From assembly GCA_038746745.1 (NCBI GenBank), contig JBCDKJ010000066.1:1-18986 (forward strand): a stretch of 18,986 nucleotides of DNA. The letters run 5' to 3'. Source of the stretch: JANQIO01 sp038746745 (GTDB lineage: Bacteria > Pseudomonadota > Gammaproteobacteria > Pseudomonadales > Halieaceae). The translations under genes were made by a program, and so were the position numbers. Shown piece by piece: positions 7,660 through 14,320 of the stretch (positions are counted from its first letter, which is position 1; every line of letters starts with the position of its first letter). The notes under the pieces were generated by a model. The model did no database searches and was not told the origin of the DNA. It saw only the letters and a program-made list of their open reading frames with translations.

Positions 7660-9631
7660 ACTGAGCCCGGCTGGTATACCAAATCGGCGACGTCCAGGCC
7701 CTCTCCTGAATAACAGCGGCCACCGGCGGTTTGTCACAGTGGGCAGGACGGTAATTGCCATTTAGGTTTAGACACTGCCACGCGCTATAGCGGCAGCTTG
7801 GGTTTTCAACCACCCGCAGGTAGTAGACGGCATCAAGGTCTGGATCGAAATCATCGTCCTGCCATACCGCACATAGCTGCGGTTGGCCGGGGCCTTCCGG
7901 GGCGCAGGTATAGTGGTTTACCGTTGCACCGTTGTTCGGGTCACCAGCGACGGTGACAACGGAGGAGTGTTGGTTGCCGTCGGTATCTACCCAGCCTTTG
8001 ATGACTTGTAACTGTTGCAGCGGTGTTCCTGCGGGGTCGGCGAGTGCGGCAGCGTAGAAGCGGGGTGCTTGCTGGCCATTGGCGGCGGGTAGGTCGGCGC
8101 CCATGGGTACGCCTTGTTCGTAGGCTTCTGCGATTGCATCTGGCCTGTCGCACAAATCGGTAGGCAGTTCCCAACCCCCGAAGAAACGCGGCTTGATCCG
8201 GGGGCCGCTGGTGCCAAAGACTTCGCGCCGCTTCATCGCGTCAAACAGGGACTCGCGCCGGTTTTCCTCTGCCCAGATACCGACGAGTCCTCCGGGGTTG
8301 TTGCTGGTGTTGCCGGGAATGTCAGGGCTGTACTGCACTCGTTGCTGTGGAGACTCGTCACCGATGCCCAGGTGTCCGGGAAAGTCGCGCTCGCTTACAC
8401 CGCCTGCCAGGGCATTGTGTGTATCCGTGCTGGCAATGATGCCGAGTTTGAAGGGGTTAACACCTAACCGGCCCGCTTCCGACAAACCCTCGATCAGCGC
8501 ATAGCGTACGTAGTTGCGTCGGCTCAGGCAGTCTGGCCCTAGATGCGGTAGCGCATCTGCCAGCGGGCCTTCGTAGCAGGCGTCGGCCTCAAAATCCTCT
8601 CGGCCTCGGGCCATTGCAAAGTCTTCAAAGGCTTCGAACTCGCACAGTTCATCGTTGGCAGCGAGCACCCCCGGCAAACCATTGCGGCATTCCGAATCCC
8701 CCTTGTGCTGCATGATTTCCACCAGGGGCTCCATGACGCTGCGCAGCGTTGCCCGCGATGCTTCCTCCTCAAGTGTGTGAGCGCCCGGATAGTCCACGGC
8801 AAACATACGGCCATTGCTAATGTTGGAATTATGCGGGATCGCCAGCACGTCGCAGGCCTCACTGCCGTCGATGCAGCGCGCCTTCAGAATGCGCCACAAA
8901 TCCCATTCGCGGATGGCTTCCAGATAGGATACCGGGCGACGGGGCACGCTGGTGTTTTTAAAGATCACATTGCGATGCAGGTTAGAACCCAGTCGGTACG
9001 AGCTGTATTCATAGGCGGCGAAAGCGCTGTACTGGCAGTCTGCGCTGGCGTCGTTCCAGCGTTCTGCGGCGCGCACGGTTTGCTGCCAGATGTCTTCCGA
9101 TGCCAGGCCGCAGCGCTCACCGTCTTGGCCGCAGGTGTCAGGCCCCCGCAATCGAAACGGCGCCATAATCCGCGCCACCAGAGCGGGCTCCCTGCCTGTG
9201 CCTTCACGAATTACAGAACAGAACTCTACTCCATACACCTCGCTGGCGGGGTTGGTGCACAAGGCCATTTCACCGAAGAACTCTGCATGGTCGGTAACCG
9301 CGGCAAAATCCAGTGGCCGGTCGATACGTGCCATGCGGTCGCCAGTCAGTGAAAGTTCGCCGCCAAAGGCATAGCGATAGGCGTCGTCAGGCAGAGCCGT
9401 AACGCCAAAGCTATAGGCGTCGGTAGACAGCGAAGTATGCACGTGCAGGTCGCCGAAGAATGCCCGACGTAGCGGGTACTGATCTTGGCAGGGCTGCAGC
9501 GTCTTGCCCTCACCCAACTCGGCCACCGCATACACAGCTTCCGGCGGCGGGTCTGCACTACAGGCCGTTAGCAACACCGCCAACAGAACGACCCTGTATA
9601 TGCACATAGCTTGCGGCTTAGCGATGATCAC
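7658..9631 (-). CDS. DUF3604 (PHP-like) lipoprotein, putative metal-dependent hydrolase
   Basis: A 657-residue protein of the DUF3604 family, secreted proteins related to PHP-type metal-dependent phosphoesterases. It begins with a lipoprotein signal (LLTAC, Cys24 from this start). Metal-site-like motifs appear in order: FFGDLHVHTSLSTDAYSFG (about 59-76), AVTDHAEFFGE (about 111-121), IPHNSN, and IASTDTHNALAGG. The family signature FGTSGPRIKPRF lies in the C-terminal half. Family members often sit beside sulfatases or oxidative catabolic genes; no substrate is established for this one. The start is uncertain between GTG 9629-9631 and ATG 9605-9607 (MCIYRVVLLAVLL). Neither has a strong ribosome-binding site, and the shorter form makes a more typical signal peptide. 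A terminator sits at the stop codon. It shares orientation with the two propeller lipoproteins but has its own upstream region. Confidence 0.88.
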   Translation of the reverse strand: MIIAKPQAMCIYRVVLLAVLLTACSADPPPEAVYAVAELGEGKTLQPCQDQYPLRRAFFGDLHVHTSLSTDAYSFGVTALPDDAYRYAFGGELSLTGDRMARIDRPLDFAAVTDHAEFFGEMALCTNPASEVYGVEFCSVIREGTGREPALVARIMAPFRLRGPDTCGQDGERCGLASEDIWQQTVRAAERWNDASADCQYSAFAAYEYSSYRLGSNLHRNVIFKNTSVPRRPVSYLEAIREWDLWRILKARCIDGSEACDVLAIPHNSNISNGRMFAVDYPGAHTLEEEASRATLRSVMEPLVEIMQHKGDSECRNGLPGVLAANDELCEFEAFEDFAMARGREDFEADACYEGPLADALPHLGPDCLSRRNYVRYALIEGLSEAGRLGVNPFKLGIIASTDTHNALAGGVSERDFPGHLGIGDESPQQRVQYSPDIPGNTSNNPGGLVGIWAEENRRESLFDAMKRREVFGTSGPRIKPRFFGGWELPTDLCDRPDAIAEAYEQGVPMGADLPAANGQQAPRFYAAALADPAGTPLQQLQVIKGWVDTDGNQHSSVVTVAGDPNNGATVNHYTCAPEGPGQPQLCAVWQDDDFDPDLDAVYYLRVVENPSCRYSAWQCLNLNGNYRPAHCDKPPVAAVIQERAWTSPIWYTSRAQ

Positions 9632-9669
9632 TGGAGAGCCAAGCGCAATTCGGCGCGTACCCCGTTAGA

Positions 9670-9696
9670 CGTTATTCTTATATCAGCAGTATAACG
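9670..9696. repeat. Inverted repeat in the divergent DUF3604/DUF2470 promoter region
   Basis: CGTTAT (9670-9675) and ATAACG (9691-9696) form an inverted repeat with a 15-base spacer. A minus-strand TATACT (9688-9693) and a plus-strand TATAAC (9690-9695) both overlap the right arm, so the repeat could be a regulator site shared by the two divergent genes. No known operator is recognised. Confidence 0.3.
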
Positions 9697-9809
9697 GTCC
9701 GAAAGACGATCCGTACGTATTGCTGGCGCACGCAGACAAGCTACGCGATCAACAACTACAATCTCCGCGCATCGACTGTGGAGATGGGTTAACTCTAAAG
9801 GCATACGCG

Positions 9810-10085
9810 ATGACGATTTTGGAAAACGACGCCAAGCGAGGCGTCATCGAACACATGAACGAAGACCACGCCGACGCCTGTCTTATGTATGCGCAGCACT
9901 TTGCCGGTATCGCCCTGGCCGAACGCGCTGTGATGACGGATGTATCACTGGAGGCGATGGAGCTGGAAGTGGACGGTGCGCCGGTGACGATACCATTTCA
10001 TCGCCAGGCTGAGGGTCGGGACGATCTTCGTGCGGTGCTGGTGGAGATGGTGAAGATCGCCCGGCGTGGAGTCGCCCGGCGTTAA
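9810..10085 (+). CDS. Stand-alone DUF2470 protein (heme-binding type, HugZ C-domain/Dri1-like)
   Basis: A 91-residue cytoplasmic protein consisting of one DUF2470 domain. The domain usually forms the C-terminus of HugZ-type heme oxygenases; as a free-standing protein it resembles cyanobacterial Dri1, which binds heme. The diagnostic block VIEHMNEDHADACLMYAQ (about 12-29) is intact, with His15 and His20 as candidate heme ligands, and the closing MVKIARR segment is typical. I chose ATG 9810-9812: AAAGG (9797-9801) lies 8 bases upstream, and homology begins right after it. An in-frame TTG at 9720 would add 30 residues of unlikely sequence. The divergent neighbour is DUF3604; across the convergent gap lie a membrane protein and a PNPOx-type flavoprotein, the fold that DUF2470 is normally fused to. 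Confidence 0.82.
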   Translation: MTILENDAKRGVIEHMNEDHADACLMYAQHFAGIALAERAVMTDVSLEAMELEVDGAPVTIPFHRQAEGRDDLRAVLVEMVKIARRGVARR

Positions 10086-10096
10086 CTGGCCGAACG

Positions 10097-10124
10097 CAGA
10101 GAGGCCTAGGCGTCGACCTCTCTG
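10097..10124. terminator. Hairpin between convergent genes, possible bidirectional terminator
   Basis: CAGAGAGG (10097-10104) and CCTCTCTG (10117-10124) can form an 8-bp stem with a 12-base loop, between the end of the DUF2470 gene and the end of the convergent membrane-protein gene. Neither side has a clear T run, so intrinsic termination is only a possibility. Confidence 0.35.
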
Positions 10125-10474
10125 GCTTTCCGCGCGGCGATAAACGACCGCACACACAGCACCAGAAACACGATCATCGCAACGCCCATGACCAGTTGCG
10201 ACACGGTGGCCAGCCTGAGGTCGCCATCGGCGGCGAGTATGCCCGGAATCCCGCGCATCAATGCACCGATCGCGCCCAAAAGCGCTACGACAGCCGCCAA
10301 ATGCATGGCGTGCTTGCGCAGGCTTTCCTTGAGGGCGATGAATCCAGCGACGGCCAGACCCAGGCCGAAAAAGGCAGGAATGAGTGCCGTTATGCTGGAT
10401 TGCCCGGCGGCGATCCAGCTAAAAAGTCCTAAAACAATCAGTGCGGCGGCGAACGCCAAAGTAACTTGCGGCAT
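10106..10474 (-). CDS. Small four-helix integral membrane protein of unknown function
   Basis: A 122-residue protein with four hydrophobic segments, roughly residues 5-24, 28-46, 59-78 and 92-112. A short charged loop (KESLRKHAMH) lies between helices 2 and 3, and a positively charged tail (ARKAREVDA) suggests the C-terminus is in the cytoplasm. It resembles a widespread family of small hypothetical membrane proteins found in several phyla, with the shared pattern ITALIPAFFGL-L; no function is known to me. The start is secure: AAGGAG (minus strand, 10482-10487) lies 7 bases before the ATG. It follows the flavoprotein gene by 45 bases on the same strand, so the two may be cotranscribed. Confidence 0.8.
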   Translation of the reverse strand: MPQVTLAFAAALIVLGLFSWIAAGQSSITALIPAFFGLGLAVAGFIALKESLRKHAMHLAAVVALLGAIGALMRGIPGILAADGDLRLATVSQLVMGVAMIVFLVLCVRSFIAARKAREVDA

Positions 10475-10519
10475 GATGAGGCTCCTTGCTTAGGCGACCA
10501 GCGCGGAGCGCTCGCTGCC

Positions 10520-11527
10520 CTAGTACATGTTCTTCTCGTAGTCGGATTCAAGGCCTCGTTTCAGCAGTCCGGGGACGGATACTGCGGCGCGCGCGACGCG
10601 GGCGTCCAGCCCCTTCTCTTTGCTGAGTTTCATATGATCCCGGAAAATATCCGCTGCTCGCAAGCCCTCCGGCGCGGGCTGCGTGGGCCACAGCTTTGCT
10701 CTGGCCAGGGCCTGGCTTTGCTGCAGCGCCGCGTGACTGATCGCTACTCGTGTCACCAGTGTGGGCAGCTTGTCCTTCACAGCAAACACCTGGCGCTGCT
10801 CAAGATCATCGCTGATAACAGCCTCGCCCGTGATGTACAACATAGACGCAGATCCCGGGACCAGGGCCAGCAGCGCTACCTGGGGCTGCGCCAGAATGTT
10901 TCGGAAGCTGTCTATGCGCCGGTTACCCGGTCGATCCGGGTACCAGACGGCATTCTCTTTCTTGTGTAACAGTCGCCCGGCGGGGTCACCCTTGGGGCTG
11001 ACGTCTGCATTGCCATCTGCATCCACGGTGCCCAGTGCCAGCAGGCGGCTCTGCTGTATGGCGTCCTCTATTGTGCCAGCGTTACCGACACCTTCTACTG
11101 GTGCCCAGAAATCAGAACGCAGCAGCGCTTTGCCGCAGTGCAGGTAACACTCTTGCACTGTTAGCGCGGCGACGCCATCCGTGACTCTGTCTACCCTGCC
11201 GTTAATTCGCAGTGTTTCCGTCATGCCAGACAGGAAGAACAGCGCGCCAAAAGACGCTCCTGGATGCAGCACGGCAGTATCGTCTACGCAATCCAGAGAT
11301 AGGTCTATCTGCCGCTCGGTCGGCGCTGTCATAAAGCCCGCATTGCCGCCTGCGGCGGTCATCATCGGGGCGCCTGCGTCACGCAGCACCAAAATGCAGA
11401 AAGACGATAGCGACAACCAGCGCAGCGCATGGGCATCCAGGAAATCGATGACCTTCATATCGCGCGGCCCCGGGAGCTTGCCAACGCGTTCCTGTACTTC
11501 GTCAATGCGTGTTATCTGGCTATCCAT
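10520..11527 (-). CDS. Tandem-domain pyridoxamine-5'-phosphate-oxidase-type flavoprotein
   Basis: A 335-residue protein with two FMN-binding split-barrel halves. The first runs to about residue 155, ending in the pattern TVQECYLHCGKALLRSDFW, normally the end of a PNPOx-type barrel. The second starts near 165 with a block like SRLLALGTVDADGNADVSPKGDPAG, the usual start of such a barrel, followed by YPDRPGNRRIDSFRNILAQP. Proteins of this kind bind FMN or F420-like cofactors and reduce or oxidise small molecules; the substrate here is unknown. The ATG at 11525-11527 is preceded in frame by a TAA four codons upstream, so no longer form is possible. Its ribosome-binding site is poor (AAGGAG lies too far away). 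The upstream gap to hisI is about 146 bases, so it probably has its own promoter. Confidence 0.8.
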   Translation of the reverse strand: MDSQITRIDEVQERVGKLPGPRDMKVIDFLDAHALRWLSLSSFCILVLRDAGAPMMTAAGGNAGFMTAPTERQIDLSLDCVDDTAVLHPGASFGALFFLSGMTETLRINGRVDRVTDGVAALTVQECYLHCGKALLRSDFWAPVEGVGNAGTIEDAIQQSRLLALGTVDADGNADVSPKGDPAGRLLHKKENAVWYPDRPGNRRIDSFRNILAQPQVALLALVPGSASMLYITGEAVISDDLEQRQVFAVKDKLPTLVTRVAISHAALQQSQALARAKLWPTQPAPEGLRAADIFRDHMKLSKEKGLDARVARAAVSVPGLLKRGLESDYEKNMY

Positions 11528-11576
11528 AACCGTATTCAGTTACGCCGTTGTCTCCTTGCCTTGAGGATATTGCTTT

Positions 11577-11593
11577 TTCCGCCACCGGCGGAA
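11577..11593. repeat. Perfect inverted repeat between hisI and the flavoprotein gene
   Basis: TTCCGCC (11577-11583) and GGCGGAA (11587-11593) form a 7-bp stem with a 3-base loop. Read in the direction of the flanking minus-strand genes it is followed by A residues rather than T, so it is not a standard intrinsic terminator for hisI. It could still stabilise an mRNA end or act as an operator. Confidence 0.45.
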
Positions 11594-11673
11594 GCCCCTG
11601 TAACAACACCCTGTTCCATTGCGAAATTGCAGTGATACGAGTGCGTTTGAGGCGACCTGTATACCGCCCACTG

Positions 11674-12177
11674 TTACAGTTGAGTCGGGTTGGGCGCGTC
11701 TCCATACACCGCTTTCGGGTCAAAGGTTTTCTCGGATTCAGTGAACACCAGGTGCGCAGGCTTATCAGCGCTGCCACCCAATTCAACGGACCGGTAAAAA
11801 CAGGAGCGATACCCCACATGGCAGCTCGCACCAGAACCTGCCACGCTAACGCGCAACCAGACCGCATCCTGGTCGTCGTCAATGAGTAGCTCGACCACTT
11901 TCTGCACAAGGCCACTGGTCGCACCTTTATGCCAGAGACTCTGATGACTCCGACTCCAGTAATGCGCTTCGCCCGAAGAGATCGTCAGCGCCAGCGCCTC
12001 TCTGTTCATATAAGCCAGCATCAGGACGTCGCCGGATGCGGCGTCCGTCGTGACACAGGGAATCAGTCCGTCTGCGTCAAATTTTGGCGCCAGGTCGGAA
12101 CCCTCTTCCACTTGCTCAACAGTGATGCGGTCGGCGAAAGGCGCGGATACGGGGGCGCTATCGTTGTCTGTACTCAT
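11674..12177 (-). CDS. hisI: Phosphoribosyl-AMP cyclohydrolase with an altered zinc site
   Basis: A 167-residue cytoplasmic enzyme for the third step of histidine biosynthesis, opening the adenine ring of phosphoribosyl-AMP. Recognisable blocks are FDADGLIPCVTTDAASGDVL (33-52), MLAYMNREAL, YWSRSHQSLWHKGATSG (73-89) and SCHVGYRSCFYR (118-129). The magnesium aspartates are present as Asp100, Asp102 and Asp104. Of the three zinc cysteines known in the family, Cys119 and Cys126 remain, but the first (the Cys of the usual DCDxD motif) is Asp101: the protein reads DDDQD. A C-terminal extension ends FDPKAVYGDAPNPTQL. No other his gene is nearby. It is divergent from a Zur-like regulator with an operator-like palindrome between them, suggesting a zinc-responsive paralog of a housekeeping HisI. 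The alternative is that it is the only HisI, of a variant subfamily. AGGTAA lies about 9 bases before the ATG. Confidence 0.92.
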   Translation of the reverse strand: MSTDNDSAPVSAPFADRITVEQVEEGSDLAPKFDADGLIPCVTTDAASGDVLMLAYMNREALALTISSGEAHYWSRSHQSLWHKGATSGLVQKVVELLIDDDQDAVWLRVSVAGSGASCHVGYRSCFYRSVELGGSADKPAHLVFTESEKTFDPKAVYGDAPNPTQL

Positions 12178-12261
12178 TCTTTGTTACCTGGAATTTTCGT
12201 AAAGCAGCGAGTGTGCTACGCGCTGTAAAAGCGTTCGTGCTTGTCGCCTTATAAATCACAC

Positions 12262-12290
12262 TTGCGTCAGCACGTGTGCAACGTTATAAC
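12262..12290 (+). promoter_or_regulatory. Promoter of the Zur-like regulator gene
   Basis: TTGCGT (12262-12267) and TATAAC (12285-12290) are separated by exactly 17 bases. The -10 box lies inside the palindrome at 12280-12293, so a protein bound there would block transcription, as expected for an autorepressed Fur-family gene. Predicted transcription start is about 12297. Confidence 0.55.
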
Positions 12291-12293
12291 GTT
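12280..12293. promoter_or_regulatory. Perfect 14-bp palindrome, putative Zur operator
   Basis: AACGTTATAACGTT is a perfect palindrome, and two further symmetric pairs (TG at 12277-12278, CA at 12295-12296) extend it to TG-N-palindrome-N-CA. The GTTATAAC core resembles Zur boxes of proteobacteria (of the type TGTTATA-N-TATAACA). It lies between the divergent hisI and the Zur-like gene and covers the -10 box of the latter. It is about 103 bases from the hisI start, so control of hisI is plausible but less direct. Confidence 0.6.
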
Positions 12294-12324
12294 TCAATAT
12301 GAGGCCGCAACAGAAACTATTCCA

Positions 12325-12828
12325 GTGACAAGCTCGTCTGCACCGTCCGGCTCGGGTCGACCCACTGGCAGCGATCAGTCCTCTGCGGAAGGTGCCGTAG
12401 CGTTAGCGGCTTCCCTGTGTGCCGAGCGCGGTGTGCGCCTCACCGCCATTCGTCGGCAAGTGCTGGAGCTTCTTTACGAAATGGATGCGCCGCGGGGCGC
12501 CTACGACCTGGTGCAGGCGCTGCAGGAAAAAGTGGGCCGCAACATTGCGCCACCTACCGTATACCGAGCACTTGAGTTTCTTATTGAGCAAGGGCTGGCA
12601 GCCAAGATTGAAAGTCGGAATGCCTACGCGCCCTGTACGCATCCGGAACGACCCGATGATTGCCTGTTTTTTATTTGTAGTGACTGCGGCGGCATGTCTG
12701 AGATAGAAGACCCCGGCGTTGGACAGCAGCTTCAGAGAAGCGCAGCCGGGCTTGGGTTTAAGGTGTCACGGCGTGTGGTAGAGGTTCAGGGAACCTGCGC
12801 AAGCTGTAGCGAGGCCAAGCCGGCCTGA
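12325..12828 (+). CDS. zur: Fur-family transcriptional regulator, Zur-like
   Basis: A 167-residue Fur-superfamily repressor, most like Zur, which represses zinc-uptake and zinc-sparing genes when zinc is plentiful. A winged-helix domain is visible (GVRLTAIRRQVLELLY, GAYDLVQALQ, IAPPTVYRALEFLIEQGL). The structural zinc site is complete: CSDC in the middle and CASC near the end. The regulatory site is unusual compared with E. coli Zur: the His77 position is Ala (GLAAKIES), the Cys88 position is kept (YAPC), and the His96 position is Asp in ERPDD, with an extra Cys after it. I chose GTG 12325-12327 because the promoter and operator lie just upstream; in-frame TTG 12241 or GTG 12274 would place the operator inside the gene. 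No good ribosome-binding site is seen. cysS follows after 91 bases. Confidence 0.8.
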   Translation: MTSSSAPSGSGRPTGSDQSSAEGAVALAASLCAERGVRLTAIRRQVLELLYEMDAPRGAYDLVQALQEKVGRNIAPPTVYRALEFLIEQGLAAKIESRNAYAPCTHPERPDDCLFFICSDCGGMSEIEDPGVGQQLQRSAAGLGFKVSRRVVEVQGTCASCSEAKPA

Positions 12829-12919
12829 ATCAAATCACCTCTGGGATCGCAAGACCTCCTTTTTAGCCACGAGCCTGGAAGCGCAACCCAGCGCCCATGC
12901 ATAACTTGTAGCCGATTTA

Positions 12920-14320
12920 ATGACCCTACAACTCACCAATACACTGACACGAACCAAAGAAGCATTCGTTCCGGCGAACCCTGACAAAGTAACGATGTAT
13001 GTCTGCGGCCCAACCGTCTATAACTTTGCACACATAGGCAACGCGCGGCCTGCGGTTGTCTTTGATGTTCTATACCGTTTACTCAAGCGACGCTTTGGTC
13101 GCGTCATCTACGCCCGCAACTTTACCGACGTGGATGACAAGATAAACGCTGCTGCCAGGGAGACAGGACAAACAATCTCTGCCATTACTGATCGTTACAT
13201 CGATGCCTATCATGAGGATATGGCGTCGCTGGGTGTGTTAACACCCGATTTAGAGCCGCGCGTGACAACGCATATTCCTGACATCATCGACATGGTCGAG
13301 GGCCTGATCGAGCGCGGGCACGCCTACGAGGTCGAGGGGCATGTATTGTTTCATGTTCCTTCTTTTACAGAGTACGGCGCGCTATCGGGTCGCAGCCGTG
13401 ATGAGATGGTGCATGGCGCGCGCATTGAAGTCGCGCCATTCAAACGCGACCCCGCAGACTTCGTGCTTTGGAAACCATCAACAGAGGATTTACCTGGTTG
13501 GGATAGCCCCTGGGGGCGCGGACGGCCAGGCTGGCACGTTGAGTGCTCCGCAATGATTGAACGGCATCTTGGCGCTTCCATTGATATCCACGGTGGTGGG
13601 CAGGATCTGGTGTTCCCACACCATGAAAACGAGATCGCACAGGGCACCTGCGCACACGACGGTGAGCTCTATTGCCGGTACTGGGTTCACAATGGCTTTA
13701 TCACGGTCGAGGGGCGCAAGATGTCCAAGTCGCTTGGCAACGTGCTGCTGGTGCGCGATCTGCTGGCCCAGGCGCCAGGTGAGGCTATCCGCTTTGCCTT
13801 GCTGGGCGCCCACTACCGCCAGCCACTGGACTGGAGTGCCGAGGGCCTCGTGCAGGCAAAGCGCGGACTCGACCGACTCTATGCTGCAATCCGCGATCTC
13901 GAAGACGTTGAGGAGATTGCAGCACCGCAGTCTCTACTGGAGGGTTTTATCGCGGCGCTGGAGGATGACCTTAATTTCCCGCGCGCGAGCGCCGAGTTGT
14001 TCCAACTTGCGAAAGCCGCGCGCAGTGCAGACAGTGCGCAAGCGCGGGCTGAATACAAGGCGTCGCTATTAGAGGCAGGCGAGATGCTGGGCCTGCTGCA
14101 GCAAGACCCTGCAACATGGTTTGCCTCGCCCGAAGCGGAGGATGCGGATACTGCAGACATCCAGCGTCTGGTAGAGGAAAGGCTGGCTGCGCGAGCCGAT
14201 GGTAATTACTCAGAAGCTGACCGAATCCGCGACGAACTCACACAGCGTGGTGTAGTGGTGGAGGACAGGGCCGACGGTCCTGTCTGGCGGTTTAATGATC
14301 AGGTGGAGCAACGTTTGTAA
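12920..14320 (+). CDS. cysS: Cysteinyl-tRNA synthetase
   Basis: A 466-residue class I aminoacyl-tRNA synthetase that charges tRNA-Cys in the cytoplasm. Full family length with HIGN at 38-41 and KMSKS at 267-271. All four zinc ligands of the E. coli enzyme are present: Cys29, Cys209 (GWHVECSAM), His234 and Glu238 (FPHHENE). The DALR and C-terminal regions look complete, ending near RGVVVEDRADGPVWR. The N-terminus aligns with the family (NTLTRTKEAFVPANP), supporting ATG 12920 despite a weak ribosome-binding site. It lies 91 bases after the Zur-like gene on the same strand with no clear terminator between, so cotranscription is likely. CysRS paralogs are known companions of Zur, so this may be a second copy rather than the housekeeping enzyme; zinc-ligand retention means the sequence does not show zinc independence. 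The flavour recalls alphaproteobacterial enzymes (impression only). Confidence 0.95.
   Translation: MTLQLTNTLTRTKEAFVPANPDKVTMYVCGPTVYNFAHIGNARPAVVFDVLYRLLKRRFGRVIYARNFTDVDDKINAAARETGQTISAITDRYIDAYHEDMASLGVLTPDLEPRVTTHIPDIIDMVEGLIERGHAYEVEGHVLFHVPSFTEYGALSGRSRDEMVHGARIEVAPFKRDPADFVLWKPSTEDLPGWDSPWGRGRPGWHVECSAMIERHLGASIDIHGGGQDLVFPHHENEIAQGTCAHDGELYCRYWVHNGFITVEGRKMSKSLGNVLLVRDLLAQAPGEAIRFALLGAHYRQPLDWSAEGLVQAKRGLDRLYAAIRDLEDVEEIAAPQSLLEGFIAALEDDLNFPRASAELFQLAKAARSADSAQARAEYKASLLEAGEMLGLLQQDPATWFASPEAEDADTADIQRLVEERLAARADGNYSEADRIRDELTQRGVVVEDRADGPVWRFNDQVEQRL

Noticed and set aside
8705..9352. 215-codon open frame on the plus strand
   Set aside because: Antisense to the DUF3604 gene, whose motifs are unmistakable on the minus strand.
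11577..11593. Inverted repeat as hisI terminator
   Set aside because: In the direction of hisI transcription the stem is followed by A residues, not a T run.
12241..12324. N-terminal extension of the Zur-like protein from TTG 12241 or GTG 12274
   Set aside because: It would place the promoter and the perfect palindrome inside the coding region, has no ribosome-binding site, and adds residues not typical of the family.
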